The notes below the pieces were generated by a model. It was not told the DNA's origin. It ran no database searches and saw only the letters and a program-made list of their open reading frames with translations. Source: Methanoregulaceae archaeon (lineage in GTDB: Archaea > Halobacteriota > Methanomicrobia > Methanomicrobiales > Methanospirillaceae). From it: a DNA stretch of 10,446 nucleotides. Shown here piece by piece: positions 6,458 through 10,446 of the stretch. Location of the stretch: the NCBI GenBank assembly GCA_019695435.1, contig JACTVF010000062.1, forward strand, positions 1-10,446, read 5' to 3'. Position 1 is the stretch's first letter, and every line of letters starts with the position of its first letter. The position numbers and the translations under genes are program-made.

Positions 6458-6469
6458 TTTTCCGGAAAA
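6458..6469. repeat. TTTTCCGGAAAA palindrome, copy 2
   Basis: An exact copy that marks the inner end of the left inverted-repeat arm. Confidence 0.7.
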
Positions 6470-7128
6470 AAGAACGACCCTACAATTTTCAAAAAAGATC
6501 GCCCCCGCCTCTCATCATGATCACCCGCCCCCCACTTCACACTCCGCAAAAAATAAAGCCGGACCCCCTGAGCCCAAAGTGAAGATGGGTACCATCTTTA
6601 TTCCAGTTTTTCGACCGGTGCTTCGCGTGGATCTTCAACTGCGAAGGGATGCACCTCACCTGTATTTTCACCGTCGTAGAATATCCCCCCCGAATGCCCA
6701 CCCATTAGTAAATCCGGGCACGTAATATCGCCCGATTCCCCTGTTCAAAATTCCGTGCTCTTATATGCTTCCATTCGTTAAAAAAAGCCTAAATTGGGCT
6801 CCATATAATGCCCATTAGCGAGTCATATTCGCATCCCGGCAGAGGTCATTTTCCGGATCGTCCAAGTGGCAATTTCACATGAGATCTGCCAAAAAAACCG
6901 CATTATCGGGTCCGTTATAATTCGTCCGATTTCCAAAATAAGCCCAATTTGGGGTTATTTTGAAACGGAGCTCGATACGGGCTTCTTTTGGGGTGTGAAA
7001 AGAGTGATCGGAGGCCATTTTGGGCCCGGATTGGAGCGGGTACATACCAAGCCTGTACGCAGACGAGGTGGGGAGGGCATCCCTTTTCCCCCGTTGCCCG
7101 CTCAAAACACTAACAAAGATTTTCCGGC

Positions 7129-7233
7129 TTTTCCGGAAAATGCCGGGCACGTTTACTGAAATTTCTCAAAAACGTTTAGTGATGTTACCGGATTTTTTTA
7201 AGGAAAGTTCGACTCAGCAGCTGAAGATTTTTT
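7129..7233 (-). repeat. Long inverted repeat, right arm
   Basis: This is the reverse-complement partner of 6369-6469. It begins with palindrome copy 3 (7129-7140) at its inner end and ends near CTGAAGATTT at 7221-7230. The two arms enclose about 660 bases. Confidence 0.8.
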
Positions 7234-7259
7234 AAAAAGATCGGAAGGGGAACTGAAAA

Positions 7260-7285
7260 TTCCGGAATCCTCAGCTCGCGACCCG
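7260..7285 (+). repeat. Direct repeat, right copy
   Basis: This is the second copy of the 26-bp repeat at 6332-6357 (24 of 26 identical), in the same orientation, lying just outside the right inverted-repeat arm and about 80 bases from the 3' end of the tRNA gene. Confidence 0.75.
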
Positions 7286-7367
7286 GACTTTTCTGGAAAT
7301 ATTTGGCAAGGGCCGGGGATTCAGTTGGTGTAATGGGGGATCCCGCGCGAACGGATGGAAAAGGAGA

Positions 7368-7439
7368 TGGGCCCGGCCGGATTCGAACCGGCGACCTCCG
7401 CCGTGTAAGGGCGACGTCATACCGCTAGACCACGAGCCC
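7368..7439 (-). tRNA. tRNA-Val (anticodon TAC)
   Basis: The minus strand folds as a full cloverleaf. The acceptor stem is GGGCTCG with CGGGCCC (one T-G pair). The D arm is GTC/GAC with an AGCGGTAT loop. The anticodon stem is TCGCC with GGCGG around the loop CTTACAC, which carries the anticodon TAC and so reads the valine codon GTA. The T arm is GCCGG with CCGGC around TTCGAAT. The discriminator base is A; CCA is not encoded and must be added. No intron is seen. The gene separates the repeat block on its 3' side from the AT-rich islet on its 5' side. Confidence 0.95.
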
Positions 7440-7451
7440 GATAACCTACTA

Positions 7452-7709
7452 ATGTCGGATTGGAATGTATTAAAACCGTCTGATTCTAGTAATAAAAACG
7501 TTGGCACCCTGTCCGGCTCGGAGCTGACCTTCGGTGTGAGCGAAATCGATTGGTCGCATTACAAGCACCCCTTACCAGAGTACGTCTATGCGAACTACAT
7601 GCAGTGCTGGGAATCGGTGCACTTGTTAGAGAGGGAAATTCCGCAAGATGTATTGAAAGCACATAAGGTTAGAGTTGCACAACCGAGTGCGGGGCTCTCG
7701 CTGGCGTAA
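7452..7709 (+). CDS. Doubtful small ORF, possibly a gene remnant
   Basis: An 85-codon frame from the ATG at 7452 encodes a soluble peptide with a plausible composition in its middle (HPLPEYVYANYMQCW, then LLEREIPQDVL) and no known motif. The frame begins inside the tRNA promoter and has neither a ribosome site nor room for its own promoter, because the tRNA gene lies directly upstream. If coding, it is more likely the 3' remnant of a larger gene than a complete one. Base composition here (near 50% G+C) differs from the AT-rich genes just to the right. The frame may equally be chance. Confidence 0.2.
   Translation: MSDWNVLKPSDSSNKNVGTLSGSELTFGVSEIDWSHYKHPLPEYVYANYMQCWESVHLLEREIPQDVLKAHKVRVAQPSAGLSLA
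7465..7477 (-). promoter_or_regulatory. TATA box of tRNA-Val
   Basis: On the minus strand GTTTTAATACATT is centred about 31 bases before the mature tRNA 5' end, the expected spacing for an archaeal promoter with a very short 5' leader. Confidence 0.55.
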
Positions 7710-7746
7710 GTCTTTTCGAATTAGTGGTTAAAGTGGAATAATACCC

Positions 7747-7752
7747 AAAAAA
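7747..7752 (-). terminator. T-run ending the AT-rich operon
   Basis: On the minus strand six T residues directly follow the TAA of the OB-fold ORF, giving an oligo-T terminator for the nuclease/protease/OB-fold transcript. Confidence 0.45.
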
Positions 7753-8076
7753 TTATGTTTTTGCTTGGAACATTTCAACATGTAAAGCATTGATCTCCGG
7801 TATTGTAACATCATTCCCTAAAACGGCGGTATAAGACTTTAAACCAACAAAATTACCCCATAAATCGACAATATCACCTTCTAATAATCGATTCCCATTA
7901 TAATCGACGTACAACTCGTCACCAGAATATTCTAGAGCCGTACCTATAAAAAGTGGATTTTCCTGTGTAGCTATCCGAAGAACATAATTATCGCCATACA
8001 CCTGTTGAACTTGTACTATTTGTCCTCTGAAATAAACAATTGAATTTTTATAAGTATCTGAATCTCAAAAATACAT
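7753..8076 (-). pseudogene. OB-fold-type ORF interrupted by an in-frame TGA (probable pseudogene)
   Basis: Downstream of the protease an open frame encodes a compact beta-rich domain. It contains VYFRGQIVQVQQ, a 'VDYNGNRLLEGDIVDLWG' segment and a C-terminal VLGNDVTIPEINA. This order matches the OB-fold-like domain common in bacterial proteins, with 'F-x-G-x-V-x-Q-V', then 'G-D-I-[IV]-x-[IL]-[YW]-G', then 'S-V-L-G-G-x-x-T-I-P-x-I-x-A'. A GTG at 8001 could start only a truncated form lacking the first strand. Upstream, the same frame reads D-S-D-T-Y-K-N back to a TGA at 8067-8065, preceded by ATG-TAT-TTT (8076). The family usually has an Arg just before this 'D-x-D-x-Y-K' region, so a CGA-to-TGA change is plausible. 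There is no ribosome site. It is either a pseudogene or expressed from an unusual start. Confidence 0.5.
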
Positions 8077-8106
8077 CCGTGTAAATGGTATATTCAAACT
8101 CCAATT

Positions 8107-8889
8107 TTATCGGTTAATTCCTTGCCGGACTTTTTCGAGCTCATAAGCATAACCTATGCCAACATTAGCCGAGTTTCTGATCTCAATAGAAATTTTTGCC
8201 ATTTGAGTTTGGCTGATCTTCATTCCTTCAATTGGATCAATACCAAACATTTGAATTCTGCCTCCTTTCGAGGCTCGTTCTAATGCTTGAATGTTATAAT
8301 CAAAACTCTTTAGTAACTCATCGAATTGTCCTGTAAGTCCTGTATTTTTACGGGTTACAATTCCTATTACTTCCGAAGTATTTGGATTTATTAGCGGGCC
8401 GCCAGAATTACCTTGATTGACACTGGCATCTAACTGTAAGTATTTTACTCCATCATTTACAAATCGAGAGGCAAGAATCCCACTGTGGATAGAGAGATTT
8501 GGTTGACCGAATTGATATCCAAAAAGAACTACAGATTGACCAATATGGAAGTCATCTCCGACACAGAGATTAAGCGACGGGATTGTATTGAACTCCGGCC
8601 AATCAAGATCAAAGATTGCATAATCCCAGTTATCGACAGGCATACTATCTACTTGCTTTGTTAGAAACTCACTCAATGATATTTTCTTGGAGATATAATC
8701 TGTATTACCATCTTCTTTTACAAAACGAAGTTGGACATGAGTAGCAATCGGAACTTGAATGACGTGATAATTGGTTACTAATCTATTATTTACTTTAAAT
8801 CCAGTACCAGATGCAATTCGATCATCGTCTTTCAGGAAGGTTATAGAACAGATCGACTTGTAGATATTTTGCCAGATTTCTTTATACAT
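8107..8889 (-). CDS. Trypsin-like (chymotrypsin-fold) serine protease
   Basis: This 260-residue protein has a complete trypsin-type triad: His42 in LVTNYHVI, Asp89 in NWDYAIF and Ser162 in NQGNSGGPL. The fold is that of S1/HtrA-like proteases. There is no signal peptide, membrane segment or PDZ domain, so it appears to act in the cytoplasm. A C-terminal extension (about residues 185-260) is helical and ends VGIGYAYELEKV. I start it at the ATG at 8889, because GGAGATG (8904-8898) sits 8 bases upstream. A TTG at 8919 would add 10 residues but has no ribosome site. It follows the GIY-YIG-like gene closely (33 bases from this ATG, or 3 from the TTG), so they are co-transcribed. AT-rich codon use differs from that of flanking core genes and suggests acquisition. 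The substrate is unknown. Confidence 0.85.
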   Translation of the reverse strand: MYKEIWQNIYKSICSITFLKDDDRIASGTGFKVNNRLVTNYHVIQVPIATHVQLRFVKEDGNTDYISKKISLSEFLTKQVDSMPVDNWDYAIFDLDWPEFNTIPSLNLCVGDDFHIGQSVVLFGYQFGQPNLSIHSGILASRFVNDGVKYLQLDASVNQGNSGGPLINPNTSEVIGIVTRKNTGLTGQFDELLKSFDYNIQALERASKGGRIQMFGIDPIEGMKISQTQMAKISIEIRNSANVGIGYAYELEKVRQGINR

Positions 8890-8897
8890 ATAATTTT

Positions 8898-8904
8898 CAT
8901 CTCC
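8898..8904 (-). promoter_or_regulatory. Ribosome binding site that decides the protease start
   Basis: On the minus strand GGAGATG lies 8 bases before the ATG at 8889 and favours that start over the TTG at 8919. Confidence 0.55.
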
Positions 8905-8922
8905 ATAAAATGTACCCAATCT

Positions 8923-9279
8923 TCATTGTTCGCTGTAATTGCAGTACGGACATTTCAAATTAGTACCATCAGGTTTCTTTGGATGATCTTCATTATCGAG
9001 GTTTGAATAATGATGATATTCTTTACATTCGTTTTCGAACGCCTCTTTGGGATTATTTGCATATCTCATTTTAAAACGCTTGTAACTTTTGTCTATCCAT
9101 TCGTGTAGCCTACGGTTGAGGTTATCGTCAGACCGTCCTACATATTCAACGACAAATGTATCTTTGCTTTCGTTACGGTGTCCAAGTCGATAATTTCCCG
9201 GTTTGTCCAGAATTACGTTTTGATCAATCGTTTCTTTATCAAGACGAAAAGACCCCTTCATTTCTAATTTGGTCGTCAT
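8923..9279 (-). CDS. GIY-YIG-like nuclease domain protein with terminal zinc-knuckle cysteines
   Basis: This small soluble protein has 118 residues. The N-terminal part has a GIY-YIG-like layout: PGNYRLGH (about residues 27-34, where GNY stands in for GIY), then VVEYVGRSDDNLNRRLHEW (about 43-61, the YVG strand with the following Arg and the RL helix). A helix with a conserved glutamate follows (PKEAFENECKEYHHY, about 77-91), then a DNEDHPKKPDG segment and a final CPYC pair. In GIY-YIG nucleases the tyrosines, an arginine and a helix glutamate form the active site, and all have candidates here; the function as a nuclease is inference. GAGGT at 9290-9286 supports the ATG at 9279. It leads a minus-strand operon with the trypsin-like protease and the OB-fold ORF. 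Confidence 0.65.
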   Translation of the reverse strand: MTTKLEMKGSFRLDKETIDQNVILDKPGNYRLGHRNESKDTFVVEYVGRSDDNLNRRLHEWIDKSYKRFKMRYANNPKEAFENECKEYHHYSNLDNEDHPKKPDGTNLKCPYCNYSEQ

Positions 9280-9351
9280 ACGTTTACCTCTCAGTTCGAA
9301 TGGCCCAATGCATTTATTGGCAATGAGCTCATGCAGATCGATAGACTAAGG

Positions 9352-9366
9352 CTGACATATATACTC
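9352..9366 (-). promoter_or_regulatory. Candidate promoter of the nuclease/protease operon
   Basis: On the minus strand GAGTATATATGTC is a strong TATA-like sequence about 80 bases before the ATG at 9279, giving a leader of about 50 bases. A weaker one, CCAATAAATG at 9311-9320, lies closer but would leave little room for the ribosome site. Confidence 0.4.
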
Positions 9367-9789
9367 CCGGATTGCGCGGGGTGAAAGTGCAGTTCATGGA
9401 GATTTCACTGAAAACTCCCGCCATTCACCACCCTTTTGCAACATGCGCGATCTCCCGTCAACGCACCAGAACCTCTTGGAATTACATGGGGGGATGATCT
9501 CGCGTAAATGGGGCAAACTACGAAGAACCGCGTTGATGTGAGTCTGTGTTTTTAGGTCAACACTCATCTTATGACAAATGTCAATCTTTCACTGCATATA
9601 TTGTGGCATAGTCCGGGCGGGATTGGGGCACGTCCCTCGCTTCTCCGGAGGGGAAATGCGACATGAATCGGTTTCCGGCGGCCGCGGTCTTTCTCCGGCC
9701 GGGGTGCAGTGGTATCCGGGCTCATGGGAAGGGAGCAGCGCACAAACAGCGCACGAAAACTGCAAACATCCTGCCAGAATAAAATACAG

Positions 9790-9797
9790 AAAAAAAA
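9790..9797 (-). terminator. T-run after porB
   Basis: On the minus strand eight consecutive T residues begin about 10 bases after the porB stop, fitting an archaeal oligo-T terminator at the end of the por operon. Confidence 0.5.
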
Positions 9798-9806
9798 CAG
9801 AGGAGT

Positions 9807-10446
9807 TTATTCCTTCTTGAGCTTGATATCAATGCCATACTTCTCAGCATTCTTATCCGCAATCGCCTGGATTGCCGCGATCTCGGCGTCCTGCCTCTTG
9901 GGCTTGAAGAGGTGCCGGAACCGCTTCTGGGTCTTTAGGTATTCCTCAACAGGCTTTCTGACAACCTTTTTAACCTTGGTGACCGTGCCATCTACCATCT
10001 CGTAGTTCACCCAGAGACCGGTCTCGATCGCCAGTTTTGCAATGGCCATCGTCTGGTCGCTTTCAAAACCCCAGCCGGTGCAGCAGGGAGCATGGAGCTG
10101 TACGTAGGTCGGCCCCTGCGTGTTGATCGCTTTTTCGATCTTCTGAATCAGATCGTTCGGATAGGCAATTGAGGCTGTTGCCACATACGGGGCTCCGTGG
10201 GCCGCGAGGATCCGGGGCAGGTCCTTTTTCGGGCGCTTGTTCCCAAACGATTGCGAACCGGCCGGGCTCGTCGTGGTACTGGCATCGTACGGGGTAGCCC
10301 CGGATCGCTGAATGCCGGTATTCATGTAGGCCTCGTTGTCGTAGCAGATATACGTGATATCGTGGCCGCGTTCAAATGCGCCGCTGATGCAGAGCATCCC
10401 GATATCAAACGTCGCACCGTCCCCGGCAATCACGATGACCTTCTCT
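9807..10446 (-). CDS. porB: Pyruvate:ferredoxin oxidoreductase, beta subunit (partial, N-terminus outside window)
   Basis: The visible 212 C-terminal residues belong to the thiamine-diphosphate-binding beta subunit of pyruvate:ferredoxin oxidoreductase, which interconverts pyruvate with acetyl-CoA and CO2 using ferredoxin. In methanogens it mainly runs toward pyruvate synthesis. Visible signatures are the TPP/Mg motif [10 protein letters not shown] near the window edge, [38 protein letters not shown] and [10 protein letters not shown]. The last is the family's 'CP-x-GW' region near the C-terminus, here with CC. The frame stays open past an internal GTG at 10433, so the true start lies beyond base 10446; roughly 80 N-terminal residues are missing. 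In methanogens porB is normally last in porCDAB-type operons, which agrees with the oligo-T terminator and empty spacer following it. Confidence 0.9.
   Translation of the reverse strand, partial: EKVIVIAGDGATFDIGMLCISGAFERGHDITYICYDNEAYMNTGIQRSGATPYDASTTTSPAGSQSFGNKRPKKDLPRILAAHGAPYVATASIAYPNDLIQKIEKAINTQGPTYVQLHAPCCTGWGFESDQTMAIAKLAIETGLWVNYEMVDGTVTKVKKVVRKPVEEYLKTQKRFRHLFKPKRQDAEIAAIQAIADKNAEKYGIDIKLKKE

Larger units (their letters stand above)
6369..6469 (+). repeat. Long inverted repeat, left arm
   Basis: The inner 64 bases (6406-6469) match the reverse complement of 7129-7192 with only six mismatches by my alignment. Both arms share the core TTTTTGAGAAATTTCAGTAA, then CGTGCCCGGC and TTTTCCGGAAAA. 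Outward the match continues more loosely to AAATCTTCAG at 6369-6378, the counterpart of CTGAAGATTT at 7221-7230. Confidence 0.8.
6291..7367. other. 1.1-kb non-coding repeat block beside tRNA-Val
   Basis: No credible gene is present. Open frames of 60-100 codons exist on both strands, but they overlap each other, lack ribosome sites and have unlikely compositions. The block contains a long inverted repeat, a 26-bp direct repeat, three TTTTCCGGAAAA palindromes and an internal inverted pair near 6786-6800 and 6941-6955 (AAATTGGGCT versus AGCCCAATTT). It looks like a degenerate or non-autonomous mobile element, or a structured intergenic repeat. Confidence 0.55.
9280..9806. other. Intergenic region between the islet and porB
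   Basis: No convincing gene is seen in these 527 bases. The left end holds the promoter of the minus-strand operon. The centre has small inverted pairs: GTGAAA at 9381-9386 with TTTCAC at 9403-9408, and TGACA at 9572-9576 with TGTCA at 9579-9583. An 80-codon frame on the plus strand (9578-9820) runs into porB antisense and has no ribosome site. From about 9600 the sequence returns to the GC-rich, CCGG-rich style of the core regions. Confidence 0.5.

Noticed and set aside
6429..6725. A 98-codon plus-strand frame in the repeat block
   Set aside because: Its start lies in the inverted-repeat arm, it has no ribosome site, and its composition (excess Pro, Arg, His) is typical of chance frames.
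6866..7159. Overlapping frames on both strands (97 and 91 codons) in the repeat block
   Set aside because: They mirror each other and run into the inverted-repeat arm, and neither has a credible start signal.
6291..7367. CRISPR array
   Set aside because: The repeats are few, unevenly spaced and in both orientations; there are no regular spacers and no cas genes.
7368..7439. tRNA as an attachment site with a duplicated 3' fragment
   Set aside because: No second copy of the tRNA 3' end was found in the window and there is no integrase gene; the islet is on the 5' side.
9578..9820. An 80-codon plus-strand frame before porB
   Set aside because: It is antisense to the end of porB, lacks a ribosome site and has no motif.

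Overview
The window looks like a chromosomal segment of a methanogenic archaeon, most probably order Methanomicrobiales (Methanoregulaceae-like). Four things point there: a DUF3821-type, sequon-rich S-layer protein with a C-terminal anchor; a stand-alone methanogen-type nifB; a pyruvate:ferredoxin oxidoreductase beta subunit (porB); and archaeal promoters, with TATA boxes 25-30 bases before nearly leaderless starts. This assignment is inference from protein character, not from a search.

Layout. Bases 1-77 (-) hold the start of a helix-turn-helix protein, probably a transposase N-terminus. Bases 173-1028 (+) hold two genes: a small conserved-type protein and a lipoprotein resembling the emfourin protease-inhibitor family. 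Bases 1029-1467 hold no convincing gene but include a possible structured RNA and the long AT-rich leader of the surface-layer gene (1468-3165, +). A GC-rich, repeat-laden spacer (3166-3467) separates it from convergent nifB (3468-4361, -). Two unknown membrane-protein genes (4421-5575, -) follow as a likely operon. Divergent from them is a membrane-anchored, SlyD-like FKBP prolyl isomerase (5679-6290, +).

Bases 6291-7367 have no credible gene. They form an approximately 1-kb block with a 64-bp inverted repeat at about 91% identity, flanking direct repeats and recurrent TTTTCCGGAAAA palindromes. The block lies against a tRNA-Val(TAC) gene (7368-7439, -).

Beyond the tRNA is a small AT-rich accessory islet (about 7740-9300, all -). 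Its genes are a GIY-YIG-like nuclease with a terminal CPYC motif, a trypsin-like serine protease with an intact His/Asp/Ser triad, and an OB-fold-type ORF. That last ORF continues the protease reading frame beyond two stop codons and looks nonsense-mutated. The nuclease/protease pair next to a tRNA and a repeat block is the best candidate here for an undescribed accessory (possibly defence) system. A roughly 500-base non-coding gap then leads to the 3' two-thirds of porB (9807-10446, -), a housekeeping gene that marks the return to core chromosome.
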